A stretch of DNA of 46,292 nt, from positions 1 to 46,292 of the forward strand of contig JACVXV010000001.1 of the NCBI GenBank assembly GCA_015661205.1, read 5' to 3'. The notes beneath the pieces are model-generated. The model was not told the DNA's origin and did no database searches. It worked only from the letters and a program-made list of their open reading frames with translations. How positions within the stretch are numbered: position 1 is the first letter of the stretch; each line of letters opens with the position of its first letter. This DNA is from Candidatus Brocadiaceae bacterium (lineage in GTDB: Bacteria; Planctomycetota; Brocadiia; Brocadiales; Brocadiaceae). Positions 1 to 9,485 of this stretch are shown in pieces. The position numbers were made by a program, and so were the translations under genes.

Positions 1-1790
1 GTCGCGAAGGCCACGGCGCTGACCTCCTCCTGCGCGCTGACGACACTCATGGCCTTGCTGATCTGGTCTATACCGTTGCTTTGCTCCGCCGAGGCCGTGG
101 CGATTTCGTTTACCAGGTCGGTAACTTTTTTCACCTGCGTAACTACGCTGCTGAACACGGCCTTCGTCTGCTTCACCAGTTCCGTGCCATTCTCCGCTTT
201 TTTGACGCTATCGGTAATTAAGGTGGTAATGTCCTTCGCCGCCGCGGAACTTCTCTGTGCAAGGTTTCTCACCTCTTCGGCAACCACGGCAAATCCCCGT
301 CCATGCTCTCCCGCCCGTGCGGCCTCAACTGCGGCGTTTAGAGCAAGCAGGTTCGTTTGGAAGGCGATGCCTTCGATCAGCTTGATAATGTCAGCGATCT
401 TTCCGCTGCTTTCAAAAATCTTCTTCATTGCGTCATCCATCTCAATAACCGTGCCGTTACCGCTCGCAGCCGTATTGTTGCATTCCTTAGACAATTTTGA
501 GGCCTCTACGGCATTGTCTGAATTTTGCTTAACTACAGACGATATTTGCTCCATAGTAGCAGATGTCTCTTCTATGGATGCCGCCTGCTCGGTTGCTCCC
601 TGTGAAAGGCTCTGGCTGGACGCAGAAATCTGCTCCGACGCGGAAGCCACGTGCGTGGCGCCACCCGTAAGCTCGGTAAGCAAATTTCGGAACAGGTTTG
701 ATATCGTGTTGGTAATCCTGATGACAAGGACGCCCAATCCCGCCACAAAACCTGCCGATGAAAGGCCAATGATTATCATCCACTTCCGTAACGCAGTGAT
801 TGCTGCAAATGCCTCAGCCTCGTCAATCTCTGCTAAAATGCTCCAATTCAATCCCATCACCTTAAACGGCGCGTAGGCGCTTAAAACAGACACACCGCGA
901 TAATCCTTGATGATCTTGCTGTCTGTCTTCCCGTCACCCGCTTCTTTTACGGCCAGCGTATCAACCTTTTGTATGAAAATCGTCGGTTTTTCAGAGAAGC
1001 GGGAGTTAGACCGCAGCAGTTTGTCGGTGCCTACCAGGTACGTCTCTCCTGTTTCGCCCAACCCGGAACGAGCCTGCATCACGGCGTCTATTTTACTAAC
1101 CGGCATCTGGAAAATAAGCACCCCAACCTTTTCTTTCCCGTCGAATAACGGGCATCCGATAAATGAAGCGGGGTCGCCGTTTGAAGGTGCATACGATTCA
1201 AAATCAACCAATTTAATATCGTTGCTGGATCCGGCATTACCGGCTTCTTTGAATAACCGCGCAATGTTAGTCGTATTGTACACCCCGGATACTAAATTAG
1301 ACCCAAAATCGAGTTCCTTAAAGACCGTGTAAACCACGTCGCCAGTGTCTGCATCTACGAGGAAGATGTCATAATAGCCATACTCTTCAAGGTACTGCTT
1401 AAGGAAGGGATGCACCTTTGCATGGAACTTGCTGTATTCGCTGCCATCCTGGGCGTCAAGATATTCCAGCTTTTTGCCCGCGGGAAACGGATTTTTTGTA
1501 ATGTACAAGTCCCTGACCTTTTCGGCGCCCAATTCGTGAAACGTCTTTTTAAATTCTTTTGTCGCATTAATAACCAGCGGACTTACGGCTAGGGTATTCA
1601 TGTTGCTTTTTCTTTCATGGAACCAATTTTCTATATTACCTTTTTTTGCGTCTCTGATGCTCACAAGCTGGTTTAGCGCCTGTTGCTCAAGTGCCTTGCT
1701 CGAGCTGTAATAGCTTATTACACCAATGGTAGCCAGGGGTATCAAACCACCCAGGGCGAACAATGAAATAATCTTTGCACCCATGCTCAT
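1..1790 (-). CDS. Methyl-accepting chemotaxis protein, C-terminus beyond window
   Basis: Transmembrane chemoreceptor that would signal through CheA/CheW. The reading frame is open from an ATG at 1790 to the window edge (596 codons). An AAGGAG nine bases upstream sets the start. The N-terminus has one membrane helix (about residues 6-25), followed by a roughly 300-residue periplasmic region of dCache type with motifs such as YGYYDIFLVDADTGDVVY and GETGETYLVG. A second membrane helix lies near residues 335-360, then the cytoplasmic methyl-accepting domain with the hairpin tip [20 protein letters not shown] and [20 protein letters not shown]. The ligand is unknown; dCache domains commonly bind amino acids or small organic ligands. 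The last visible residues (KAMSVVSAQEEVSAVAFA) depart from the usual end of the module, so the C-terminus may be atypical. The next gene upstream is a paralogue in the same orientation. Confidence 0.93.
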   Translation of the reverse strand, partial: MSMGAKIISLFALGGLIPLATIGVISYYSSSKALEQQALNQLVSIRDAKKGNIENWFHERKSNMNTLAVSPLVINATKEFKKTFHELGAEKVRDLYITKNPFPAGKKLEYLDAQDGSEYSKFHAKVHPFLKQYLEEYGYYDIFLVDADTGDVVYTVFKELDFGSNLVSGVYNTTNIARLFKEAGNAGSSNDIKLVDFESYAPSNGDPASFIGCPLFDGKEKVGVLIFQMPVSKIDAVMQARSGLGETGETYLVGTDKLLRSNSRFSEKPTIFIQKVDTLAVKEAGDGKTDSKIIKDYRGVSVLSAYAPFKVMGLNWSILAEIDEAEAFAAITALRKWMIIIGLSSAGFVAGLGVLVIRITNTISNLFRNLLTELTGGATHVASASEQISASSQSLSQGATEQAASIEETSATMEQISSVVKQNSDNAVEASKLSKECNNTAASGNGTVIEMDDAMKKIFESSGKIADIIKLIEGIAFQTNLLALNAAVEAARAGEHGRGFAVVAEEVRNLAQRSSAAAKDITTLITDSVKKAENGTELVKQTKAVFSSVVTQVKKVTDLVNEIATASAEQSNGIDQISKAMSVVSAQEEVSAVAFA

Positions 1791-1825
1791 CTTCACTATC
1801 TCCTTATTCCAAAAACACTTGAAAA

Positions 1826-1935
1826 CATTAAATTATGCATTCGGCGACTTTCATCCGCGCAACCGAGACGGTTGCGCTACCAGTTTGAATTTCCCGTACA
1901 AATTACCTCGCCGTGTCTTGACAAGGCGAGCCTTG
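1826..1935. repeat. Interspersed palindromic repeat, family A, rRNA-free variant
   Basis: Sits between the two chemoreceptor genes. It has the family A flanks (TTCGGCGACTTTCATCC on one side, GTTTGAATTTCCCGTAC on the other) around a hairpin built on GCGCAACCGAGACGGTTGCGC. The same variant occurs inverted at 32776-32830. The copy runs close to the stop codon of the downstream chemoreceptor at 1942. Confidence 0.7.
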
Positions 1936-1941
1936 CGGCCG

Positions 1942-4032
1942 CTAAAAGCTTTTAAAATCATCAGACATGGGGATCAAACGTTCTGCCTCGCTTGCCGCGT
2001 CGCTGTGGCGTGCCACGTCGCTTCGGTGCGCCGTTTCTTTTTGTATTACTTCACCAGGCGCTTCAAGCGCTAATTTACCGGTATCGCTGCCTCTCCCACC
2101 CCGTGTGCCAACGCTTGCCGTCTTTTTACTTGAGGGCATTACCCTCTTGGCGGGGAAGGAGGCTTCTCTCCCTCCTGACGGTTTCAAGAGTTTACGCGAC
2201 ATACCCGACTCCTGGACACGCGCTTCCGCCCTGCCCACTTCATCGGCAATCCGCTCAACGAGATCGTTGAGCTGCTGGGCCTGGCCGGCCAATTCCTCAC
2301 TGGCAGACGCGGTTTGCTCTGACGTGGCGGCGTTCTGCTGTACGGCCTGGTCCATCTGCTGCACTCCCTTGGTGATTTGCTCTATTCCATTTCTCTGTTC
2401 TTCCGAGGCGGTAGCTATTTCATTTACCAGATCAGCGACCTTTTTCACCTGCACAACAACGTCAGAAAACACCTTCTTGGTGCTTTTTACCAGCTCCATG
2501 CCGTTTTCCGATTTTTTCACACTATCGGTAATTAACGACGTTATGTCTTTTGCCGCCGCGGAACTTCTCTGTGCAAGGTTCCGTACCTCTTCCGCGACCA
2601 CGGCAAAGCCACGCCCGTGTTCACCTGCTCTTGCGGCCTCAACCGCGGCGTTCAAGGCAAGCAAGTTGGTTTGGAAGGCGATACCTTCGATAATCTTAAT
2701 AATCTCGGCGATCTTTCCGCTGCTTTCCGTGATGTCTTTCATGGCGCTATCCATCGCGATAACGCTGGAGTTCCCCTCTTCAACCGTATCGTTGCAGCCC
2801 TTTGCCAACTTCGAGGCCGAGGAGGCATTGTCCGCATTCTGATTGGTCATGGATGATATTTCTTCCATGGTCGATGAGGTCTCCTCAATAGATGCGGCCT
2901 GTTCAGACGTTGCTTGTGAAAGGCACTGGCTGGACGAGGATATCTGCTCCGCCGCAGAGGATACCTCCGAGGCGCCGGTGGAGAGTTCATTAATCATTCC
3001 CCGGAAGAGTCTTGTTATTTTCATGGGCAAAAATACCGTCATAAACGCGCCTGCCGCTATACCGATGCCGACGCCAATCATGGCCACTAACCACATAGAA
3101 CTTTGCAGCCGCATTGTCTTGTCGGTTTCTTCATCCAGCAACTTAGACACGTTTGCGCCAATCTGGTCTACGTCCTTCTGAACGATAGCGACCAGCGGGG
3201 CCAGCTCTTCCCTCAGAAACTTTAAATCCATTCGATAATCATTGCTGCGCCTGATTGCAAATATCTTCTCAGGATGGGTAATAAAGACTACTTCATCTTT
3301 GGCGATCCCGCTAATGTTCTCCTGAATACTTTCGGACAGGTCTTTCGATACCGCCAGCAACTGTGCTAATCCCCCGGTACGCATGGTCTGTGCAGCCTCA
3401 TAGTCCTTTAAGTGTTTTGCATCGGCGTTTTCCATAAATGCCCGGATTGCCATCCCCATACGGGCCGTCCCTGCCCGATACTGCGCGCTGTAATAGAGGG
3501 CATCCCTTACGGCATCCGTTGCCGGCGTCTTACTCAACTCCAACATTTCCTTATCAATTTTTTCGTTTATGGACTTAAAAAGTGGCGCCATGTTAGTATT
3601 AAAATAATGTGTTGCCACGTCGTTATCGGGGCTGCGCCTCTTTTCAAATGCCTGATAGGCCGCCGGATAAAATTTATTGAGACAGTTTCCAATCTCCTTC
3701 AGTATATCCTTGTTTTCCTGTAAAACCCACTTTTTCGACACCTCTTCAAGTGCTTTAAAGCTTTCCTGCATCCCGGCCTTTGCCTTTTCAAAATCCTGCA
3801 GGTACTTCTCATCGCCTGAGGCAAGAAAGCCCCGCACCCCGCTAATGGCCAATCCATAATATCGCATCAGCCTTTCTGCCCCTAACATGGACGGCGTTCT
3901 TACGTTCATCACCGTCTGGCTTGTAGACGTCAACCCTGACAGCCAATAGAGTATCAGCCCTCCGCTGATGGCCGATATCAACGCTAATATAATAAAACCA
4001 AAGCCAATTCTTTTCCCTAATGTCAATTTCAT
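1942..4032 (-). CDS. Methyl-accepting chemotaxis protein with helical-bundle sensor
   Basis: Complete 696-residue chemoreceptor. AGGGAG lies eight bases before the ATG. Membrane helix 1 is at about residues 10-32 and helix 2 at about 313-335. The roughly 280-residue region between them is helical and lacks the dCache pattern of the neighbour; it resembles the 4HB/HBM helical-bundle class (inference from composition and predicted helicity). The methyl-accepting domain (about 350-610) carries [20 protein letters not shown] and is nearly the same as in the downstream paralogue. After it comes a basic, low-complexity tail of about 80 residues ending DDFKSF. This recalls a flexible linker with a C-terminal tether, but it does not match the NWETF consensus for CheR. 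The two receptors probably arose by duplication of the signalling module with different sensors. No che genes are in the window. Confidence 0.95.
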   Translation of the reverse strand: MKLTLGKRIGFGFIILALISAISGGLILYWLSGLTSTSQTVMNVRTPSMLGAERLMRYYGLAISGVRGFLASGDEKYLQDFEKAKAGMQESFKALEEVSKKWVLQENKDILKEIGNCLNKFYPAAYQAFEKRRSPDNDVATHYFNTNMAPLFKSINEKIDKEMLELSKTPATDAVRDALYYSAQYRAGTARMGMAIRAFMENADAKHLKDYEAAQTMRTGGLAQLLAVSKDLSESIQENISGIAKDEVVFITHPEKIFAIRRSNDYRMDLKFLREELAPLVAIVQKDVDQIGANVSKLLDEETDKTMRLQSSMWLVAMIGVGIGIAAGAFMTVFLPMKITRLFRGMINELSTGASEVSSAAEQISSSSQCLSQATSEQAASIEETSSTMEEISSMTNQNADNASSASKLAKGCNDTVEEGNSSVIAMDSAMKDITESSGKIAEIIKIIEGIAFQTNLLALNAAVEAARAGEHGRGFAVVAEEVRNLAQRSSAAAKDITSLITDSVKKSENGMELVKSTKKVFSDVVVQVKKVADLVNEIATASEEQRNGIEQITKGVQQMDQAVQQNAATSEQTASASEELAGQAQQLNDLVERIADEVGRAEARVQESGMSRKLLKPSGGREASFPAKRVMPSSKKTASVGTRGGRGSDTGKLALEAPGEVIQKETAHRSDVARHSDAASEAERLIPMSDDFKSF

Positions 4033-4176
4033 ATCTTTTTCTCCCTAAAATGCCTTACTGCACCTACAAAGTTGAACCGCACCTTTTGTTTATTTGAGAT
4101 AACTATTTACAATAACGCACGTTATACTATCAAAATCAGGGTTCAGATTGTAAGCATGAACCCGCCGGGCTTTTTT

Positions 4177-4310
4177 TAGACAACCGGATTTGTTTATGCG
4201 TGTAAATTTTTATTTGAATCAGGTTGTCTACGGCAATGGCTTTTTTGTAACGCCAGCACTCGTGGTCGGCCAATGGCGGGGGATAAACCCCCGCGCTACG
4301 GTATACCCGT
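4177..4310. repeat. Inverted repeat and GC hairpin in the gap upstream of the chemoreceptor
   Basis: TAGACAACC at 4177-4185 is matched by GGTTGTCTA at 4222-4230, a perfect 9-bp inverted repeat. A second hairpin follows: GCGGGGG (4276-4282), ATAAA, CCCCCGC (4288-4294). No gene is visible here. Function unknown; these look like remnants of interspersed repeats. Confidence 0.5.
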
Positions 4311-4324
4311 AGCCCAGACGCTGA

Positions 4325-4525
4325 CTATTTTACCGTATTTGTTTTCCCATTACCATAAAGAGATTTGTATACCTCGCACTCTTCATAATTTTTCACACAC
4401 TGGTTGATGGCTGCCTCCATGCTGAGGTTTTCTAATTTTATGCAATAACAATCCACACTCGGAGGATTCTGAATAAAAGGACATAATATTCTAAAAGGCG
4501 TTGTCCTTTTCAATTCCTTCTCCAT
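4325..4525 (-). CDS. Small cysteine-containing protein, function unknown
   Basis: Predicted 66-residue soluble protein. AGGGAG ten bases before the ATG supports translation. It has five cysteines: CPF near residue 15, CYC near 26-28, and single ones near 43 and 51. The spacing suggests a small metal-binding or disulfide fold. I recognise the general pattern (CPFIQNPP...DCYC...C...CEVY) from short hypothetical proteins in environmental bacteria, but I cannot assign a function. It stands alone on the minus strand between the chemoreceptors and the sigma54 regulator, with no membrane segment or signal peptide. Its coding reality rests on the SD, the sensible composition and the cysteine spacing. 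Confidence 0.6.
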   Translation of the reverse strand: MEKELKRTTPFRILCPFIQNPPSVDCYCIKLENLSMEAAINQCVKNYEECEVYKSLYGNGKTNTVK

Positions 4526-4964
4526 AATTCTTTTGCTCCCTATCTTTACAAATAAGCCTGGTTTTTAAGAATAACCGTTAGGTACGAAGAGGAAATTCGA
4601 ATTGGGATGCAGGAATACCAGTCTCGCGCCCCGTACCTCTGTTTTTTTTCAAATTCCTTACTTAGTATCAATTTCCATGCCACCATCTTAAAGCATGGCT
4701 TTGTATAATACGTAAAGCATTAGTAATGCTATACTTGAGTTAATTATAAATTAAAATAGCCGGGAATGATCTGTGGAGAGAAACCGATGAAAAAGAGGCT
4801 TTTGCGAAAATTATGCGGAGTGTGTGCGGGAATCTGCTTTTTGGTTGAAAATTTTTCGTTCGTTATCAAAATAAATTAGAAGGGTTCAGAAGGGGACACG
4901 TCAACACCCTCTAAGGGAAAAGGATTTTTAATAAAGCCTCAGGAACGAAATATTGGTTAAACAT
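4526..4964. other. Intergenic stretch without recognisable feature
   Basis: AT-rich sequence with no supported reading frame on either strand. It ends where a family B repeat begins. The promoter of the small Cys gene probably lies near 4550-4750, but no clean -35/-10 pair stands out. Confidence 0.4.
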
Positions 4965-5091
4965 CCTTTTCTGTCGCCCCTTCAGGGCTTGTCACAGTAT
5001 TCCATTTACCAGGGGCTTCACCCCTGGCTATAGACTTTCAGCCCTTCGTGCCTGTTCCTATTGTAGAGCGAAGAGTCTCTTCGCTCTCCAT
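4965..5091. repeat. Interspersed repeats, family B (plus orientation) then family C
   Basis: Family B is a train of three short hairpins: CCCCTTCAGGGCTTG, CAGGGGCTTCACCCCTGG and CAGCCCTTCGTGCCTG, with a conserved CTATA between the second and third. Family C follows directly (TAGAGCGAAGAGTCTCTTCG, from 5064). Both families recur many times in this window. Confidence 0.8.
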
Positions 5092-5141
5092 GAAAAAACC
5101 GCCGTCAACCCAATTCACCCACAACCCCCCGGCATAGGATA

Positions 5142-6497
5142 CTATTCCCATTCTTTGACCTTATACTCGATCTTCCTGGTAGATATACCCAATATTTTGG
5201 CGGCGTCTTTTTTACTGCCCCGGGTCATTTGGAGCGTTTTTTGTATAATCTCTTTCTCTGCTTCTTTCAGCGAAAGACCTATGGGGATTTTAACTACGGC
5301 AACGTCTTCCTTTTTGGAAATGATTGCCTCCGGGAGGTGCTCTATGGAGATTGTGCTATTCTTACATAATACGACGGCCCTTTCAATAACATGCTCCAGC
5401 TCTCTAACGTTTCCCGGCCACGGATATGCGCAAAGGGCATTTACTACCTCCGGGACAAGCCATTCGATTTCTTTTTTGTATTTTTTTGTGTACTTAACCA
5501 CAAAAAAGTTGGACAACAGCGGGATATCCTCCTGCCTTTCCCGCAACGGTGGTAAGTGAATCCTGACAACGTTTAATCGATAAAACAAGTCTTCCCGGAA
5601 CCGGCCCTCGGCGATTTCTTTTTCCAGGGTTCGATTCGTTGCGGCGATTAGCCGCACGTCCACCTTCAGGGTCTTCTCGCCGCCCACCCGCTCAAACTCG
5701 CCTTTTTCCAGCACACGCAGCAGCTTTACCTGTACCTTTAAACTCATATCGCCCACCTCGTCCAGAAAAAGCGTGCCGTGGTCGGCCATTTCAAATCTGC
5801 CTTTTCTTGTCTGGATCGCGTCGGTAAAAGCCCCCTTCTCGTGGCCGAAAAGCTCGCTTTCCAGCACCCCTTCCGACAAGGCGGCGCAATGCAGGGCGAC
5901 AAACGGCATGCACGCCCTGTCGCTACGGTAGTGTATCGCATTTGCGACCAATTCCTTCCCCGTGCCGGTTTCTCCGGTAATAAGAACAGAAGCCATGCTG
6001 GAGGAGACGTCCCCGATCATCTTAAATATGCCGTCCGTCTTGGGGGAACAGCCTATGAGTTCGGAAAATTTGTACTTGTCCTTCAGCTTTTCCTTTAATA
6101 TCAGGTTCTGAACGACCAACTGCTGCCTTTCCCACAGCTTCTCCAGTACAACCTGCAGTTCCTCTATATTGAGCGGCTTCGTCAAATAGTCATCTGCCCC
6201 GCACTTTATGGCGTCCACGGCCGTCTTAACGGAGCTATATGCCGTGATAACCACGATTGCCACCGGTTCATTCTTTTTCCTTATTTCCTGGATGAGGGAT
6301 AACCCGCCCATACCGGGCAGCTTCATATCCGTCAGGATAATATCGAACCCCCTTTTCGACAGGAGATTCAGCGCCTCGTAACCGGAAGAAGCCGTCGAAA
6401 CGGTATAGCCATCCTGGGTCAAAATCTTCTTCAAGCCGTCAAGGACAGCTAGATCATCGTCAACCAGTAATATTTGAGGTTTTATCATATTTGACAT
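5142..6497 (-). CDS. Sigma54-dependent response regulator, NtrC family
   Basis: 451-residue activator that drives sigma54 promoters when phosphorylated. Receiver domain at about residues 7-120 with acidic pocket D13-D15, phospho-acceptor D57 (ILTDMKLPG) and the switch residues VVITAY and YLTKPL. Central AAA+ domain at about 145-370: Walker A GETGTGKE, Walker B TLFLDEVGDM, and the sigma54-contact loop written GAFTDA instead of the usual GAFTGA. C-terminal Fis-type helix-turn-helix: DAAKILGISTRKIEYKVKEW. No histidine kinase is adjacent. The soluble PAS kinase at 22636 has no regulator beside it and could be a partner, but that is only a guess. Target genes are unknown. Confidence 0.96.
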   Translation of the reverse strand: MSNMIKPQILLVDDDLAVLDGLKKILTQDGYTVSTASSGYEALNLLSKRGFDIILTDMKLPGMGGLSLIQEIRKKNEPVAIVVITAYSSVKTAVDAIKCGADDYLTKPLNIEELQVVLEKLWERQQLVVQNLILKEKLKDKYKFSELIGCSPKTDGIFKMIGDVSSSMASVLITGETGTGKELVANAIHYRSDRACMPFVALHCAALSEGVLESELFGHEKGAFTDAIQTRKGRFEMADHGTLFLDEVGDMSLKVQVKLLRVLEKGEFERVGGEKTLKVDVRLIAATNRTLEKEIAEGRFREDLFYRLNVVRIHLPPLRERQEDIPLLSNFFVVKYTKKYKKEIEWLVPEVVNALCAYPWPGNVRELEHVIERAVVLCKNSTISIEHLPEAIISKKEDVAVVKIPIGLSLKEAEKEIIQKTLQMTRGSKKDAAKILGISTRKIEYKVKEWE

Positions 6498-6519
6498 TAT
6501 AGCTTGCCTGTTTGTTTAA

Positions 6520-6567
6520 TTGTATAGGAATTTTAAATTAACCCGACTTTCGCAAAATCCTATACAA
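6520..6567. repeat. Inverted repeat between regulator and ABC-F gene
   Basis: TTGTATAGGAATTTT (6520-6534) and AAAATCCTATACAA (6554-6567) are inverted, with one mismatch. The arms match the GTATAGGAATTTC ends of family A, so this is probably a shrunken family A copy. It lies in the divergent promoter region. Confidence 0.6.
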
Positions 6568-6672
6568 CTAAATTATATACTTCGCCCCCTTAATTATCTT
6601 CCATCTCCGCCTGCCAACTGGTACAATAATGAATTCAATTTTAACGGTATTTAATTTTAGGTGGATAACAAC

Positions 6673-8172
6673 ATGATACAAATAAGCAACCTAACCAAAT
6701 CCTACGGCAAGCAGGAGTTGTACAGCGACATTTCCCTGAGCATCAGCCCGCGTGAAAAAGTAGGCTTTGTTGGGCGTAACGGCAGCGGCAAATCAACACT
6801 CTTTCGCCTCATCCTAAAGGAAGAGCAACCAGACAGCGGCATCATCAGCATACCCAAAGGGTACAAAATCGGAGCGCTGGAGCAGCACCTCAAATTCACC
6901 AGGAAAACGGTGCTGGATGAGGTGGCTACCGCCCTTTCGGAAGACGAAATATACGACCACTGGAAGGCGGAAAAAATACTGTTCGGCCTGGGTTTCACCG
7001 AGTCGGACATGGAAAAATCGCCGGAGAGTTTTTCCGGCGGCTACCAGATACGGATGAACCTGGCAAAGCTCCTGGTGCAAAACCCCCACATGCTTTTGCT
7101 GGACGAACCGACCAATTACCTCGACATCGTCAGTCTTCGCTGGCTCAAGGGCTGGCTCCGCTCTTTCCAGGGAGAGGTCATCATCATTACCCATGACCGG
7201 GGCTTTATGGACGAGGTGACCACCCACACCATGGGGATCATCCGCCGGCAGCTCCGCAAGTTGAAGGGGGACACCGTAACCTTTTTCGAGACAATCGATC
7301 ACGAGGATGAAATCCACGAAAAGACCCGTATTTCCCAGGAGAAACGAATAAAGGAGATCGAAGAATTTGTGGCCCGCAACCTGGCGCGCGCCAGCACGGC
7401 CGGACGCGCCCAGTCGCGCCTGAAGCTGCTGGACAAAATGGAACGTATCGAAAAACTTGATCATGACGCCATGCTGGCGTTCCGTTTCAATCATGACAAG
7501 TGTCCCGGCAAGGTCGTGATGGAGGCGCGCAACCTATCGTTCGCCTACGACGGCAATCCGGCCAACGCGCTGTTTAAAGACCTGACGTTCTCGGTCGGGG
7601 CGCAGGACCGCATCGCCATCATCGGGAAAAACGGTAAGGGGAAATCAACGCTGCTGAACCTTCTTGCCGGCGAGTTGAAACCGCTTACCGGTGGAATAAG
7701 CACCCACCCTGCCATAAAAATAGGCCACTTCGGACAAACGAACATCCAGCGGCTCAACGTTAAAATGAACATACTGGAGGAGTTGAGCAGTGCAAACCCG
7801 TCGCTCAACAACCAGCGCCTCCGCAGTCTCGCCGGCGCGATGATGTTTCCCGGCGACACGGCGGAAAAGAGCATCAAGGTGCTTTCCGGCGGAGAACGGA
7901 GCCGCGTATTGCTGGGTAAGATATTGGCCAACCCGACGAACCTCCTGCTCCTTGACGAACCGACAAACCACCTTGACATTGAGTCGATAGAAGAACTCAC
8001 CGAGCAACTCGACGAGTACGAAGGGGCGGTTATTATTATCACGCACAGCGAAATGATCCTGCGCGATATCGCCACAAAGTTGATCGTTTTCAACCAAGAA
8101 AATGCGCAGGTGTTTTTGGGAAAATACGACGACTTTCTCGATAAAATCGGTTGGGATGATGGAGACAAATAG
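6673..8172 (+). CDS. ABC-F family ATPase
   Basis: Cytosolic twin-ATPase without membrane domains, of the ABC-F class that binds ribosomes to assist translation or protect from antibiotics. Start placed at ATG 6673: AGGTGG lies eight bases upstream, and the protein then begins MIQISNLTKSYG, as is usual for the family. A GTG at 6661 is possible but would consume the SD. Nucleotide domain 1: GRNGSGKST, signature FSGGYQ, Walker B MLLLDEPTNYLD. Linker (P-site tRNA interaction motif region) of charged helices near residues 210-275. Nucleotide domain 2: GKNGKGKST, LSGGERSR, LLLLDEPTNHLD. About 499 residues, with no long C-terminal extension. The sub-family cannot be fixed by eye. It stands alone. 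Confidence 0.94.
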   Translation: MIQISNLTKSYGKQELYSDISLSISPREKVGFVGRNGSGKSTLFRLILKEEQPDSGIISIPKGYKIGALEQHLKFTRKTVLDEVATALSEDEIYDHWKAEKILFGLGFTESDMEKSPESFSGGYQIRMNLAKLLVQNPHMLLLDEPTNYLDIVSLRWLKGWLRSFQGEVIIITHDRGFMDEVTTHTMGIIRRQLRKLKGDTVTFFETIDHEDEIHEKTRISQEKRIKEIEEFVARNLARASTAGRAQSRLKLLDKMERIEKLDHDAMLAFRFNHDKCPGKVVMEARNLSFAYDGNPANALFKDLTFSVGAQDRIAIIGKNGKGKSTLLNLLAGELKPLTGGISTHPAIKIGHFGQTNIQRLNVKMNILEELSSANPSLNNQRLRSLAGAMMFPGDTAEKSIKVLSGGERSRVLLGKILANPTNLLLLDEPTNHLDIESIEELTEQLDEYEGAVIIITHSEMILRDIATKLIVFNQENAQVFLGKYDDFLDKIGWDDGDK

Positions 8173-8198
8173 GGACAGCGCCTATTTTTATCGGCAAA

Positions 8199-8251
8199 TT
8201 GAATTAGGCCTTCGGCGACTTTTAACAGCGTAGTGGCAAGGCGCGCCTTGC
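8199..8251. repeat. Interspersed repeat family A (partial copy)
   Basis: TTAGGCCTTCGGCGACTTTT followed by AACAGCGTAGTGGCAAGGCG and CGCCTTGC. The copy stops in the second palindrome arm, so it is truncated. It begins about 25 bases after the ABC-F stop. Confidence 0.8.
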
Positions 8252-8337
8252 TTTTCTCTGCGTCCTCCGTACCCGCTGCGGTAAATCTTTAGTTTCATTG
8301 TCCTTTTGCCTCCATTCATTGACAAATTTCCAGATAT

Positions 8338-8547
8338 GTGCTAGCTTTACTTGTGGATGATCTGAAACGGTTAGAGGAGTTGATTGAGGATGTGGCTGAT
8401 ATAAAGACAATAGAGGATCGGGAAAACGGTACTGAAGAGATTGTCAAAATGATCGCCAAAAAGGCGAAAGGCTTTCGAAGCGTTAAACCAATTCACGGTA
8501 AAGGCATTCCTGCATCAACGCTCTTATATAGTAGAGGACAGAGGTGA
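8338..8547 (+). pseudogene. Possible antitoxin remnant, 5' end missing
   Basis: Open frame of about 69 codons starting at a weak GTG without an SD. The translated start LALLVDDLKRLEELIEDVAD resembles the C-terminal half of Phd/YefM-type antitoxins, where such acidic LEEL-ED helices follow the DNA-binding part. The N-terminal DNA-binding half is absent, and the sequence just upstream is repeat debris. It lies directly before an intact RelE-type toxin-antitoxin pair, which fits an older module that decayed in place. Alternative: a chance frame. Confidence is low. Confidence 0.35.
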
Positions 8548-8619
8548 CACCCTATTATCTCAATGCCGGTGCATGGGTAAAACGTTACTTTTTAAGAGTT
8601 TTTGTTAGGAGCATCTATC

Positions 8620-8868
8620 ATGACTACCGCTGTAAAGCAAGAAACCGACCTTATCAAAGTCAGGCAATACATCATTGATAATGAGGGTCACAAGGTGGCT
8701 GCAATAATTGACATTGACGAGCTTAACAGACTGGGAAAAGTGTTAAAGAATATTCCAGCATCAGAGGCGTGGCTTTATCAAAACAGCGAAGCCTTTGAGG
8801 GTGTACAAAGAGGTTTAAAAGAGGCATCGGAAGGAAAAATCTCAAAACTCCATCTTGATGATCTATAG
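8620..8868 (+). CDS. Antitoxin of RelE/ParE-type module
   Basis: 82-residue protein that should bind and neutralise the toxin encoded next and repress the operon. Start at ATG 8620, chosen because TTAGGAG sits eight bases upstream; an in-frame TTG at 8602 lacks this. The sequence reads MTTAVKQETDLIKVRQYIID, then DNEGHKVAAIIDIDELNRL, a pattern seen in Phd/YefM-like antitoxins (a value that can be changed, followed by a short helix). The C-terminal half is helical and charged, as expected for the toxin-wrapping tail. The reading frame overlaps the toxin start by 11 bases, so the two are translationally coupled. Confidence 0.75.
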   Translation: MTTAVKQETDLIKVRQYIIDNEGHKVAAIIDIDELNRLGKVLKNIPASEAWLYQNSEAFEGVQRGLKEASEGKISKLHLDDL

Positions 8869-9172
8869 GAAGCATCCCTTGTTTGAAATATTTTTAACTG
8901 ACCAAGCGCAAGAACAACTCGACAGACTCAAAACCGATAAGGGACTTTTCAAGAGATACAAGGCAGTAAAAAAGGCCATTCAATTCCTGTCTCAAAATAC
9001 CAGACATCCGGGCTTACAAACCCATGAGTTTACCACATTGAAAGGACCGAAAGGAGAAAAGGTTTTTGAGGCTTATGCTGAACAATCCACACCGGCAGCA
9101 TATAGAATATTTTGGTGCTATGGCCCAGACAAAAAGCAGATCACCATCATTGCCATAACACCACATCCATAA
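8858..9172 (+). CDS. RelE/ParE-superfamily toxin
   Basis: 104-residue basic protein that starts inside the antitoxin gene (ATG 8858; TTG 8855 is an alternative). The order of elements fits the RelE/ParE fold: FEIFLTDQAQEQLDRLK (first strand and helix), a second helix KRYKAVKKAIQFLSQN, HEFTTLKG, then the strands AYRIFWCYGPDKKQITIIAI. Members cleave mRNA at the ribosome (RelE) or poison gyrase (ParE); the sequence alone does not decide which. Tight overlap with the upstream antitoxin is typical of type II modules. No SD of its own was found, so coupling is likely. Confidence 0.8.
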   Translation: MIYRKHPLFEIFLTDQAQEQLDRLKTDKGLFKRYKAVKKAIQFLSQNTRHPGLQTHEFTTLKGPKGEKVFEAYAEQSTPAAYRIFWCYGPDKKQITIIAITPHP

Positions 9173-9485
9173 TTGCAGGATGACAGTAGGAAATTTTCGG
9201 CGCTGCCTACGGCGGGCCCGTTCAAATCGGCTCCGATATGATGGGGAGAAGCCAGCCATCCACCCTGCACTACTCGTAGCCCCCCCATTTGTGCCACGTC
9301 AAAGCCTGTCAGGACGCCTCCTATTGCGTTTGCCAATGATTTGTGTTGGCGTCCCCTCCCATTGCAACCAGTCGAATGCTCCGGCATCCCCCACAGCGTG
9401 GTTCTTAAATTGCTTCCGGGGACACATTGGGGACGGTTTTTTGAGGGGACTGAAAGTCGTAAGTCATTGCAGCGCAAATGGTAAA
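9173..9485. other. Gap without a supported gene, 3' of tRNA-Sec
   Basis: No reading frame here has a good start and sensible composition on either strand. No known repeat family was recognised in this stretch. Confidence 0.4.

Noticed and set aside
1942-1965. C-terminal DDFKSF of the second chemoreceptor as a CheR tether
   Set aside because: Aromatic spacing is similar, but it lacks the Trp of the xWxxF consensus; kept only as a remark.
49-2842. Plus-strand reading frames across the two chemoreceptors
   Set aside because: They are antisense shadows; the minus-strand frames carry the conserved chemoreceptor motifs and proper SD sequences.
4155-4177. CCCGCCGGGC followed by seven Ts as a terminator
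   Set aside because: The stem is too short, and no plus-strand gene reads into it.
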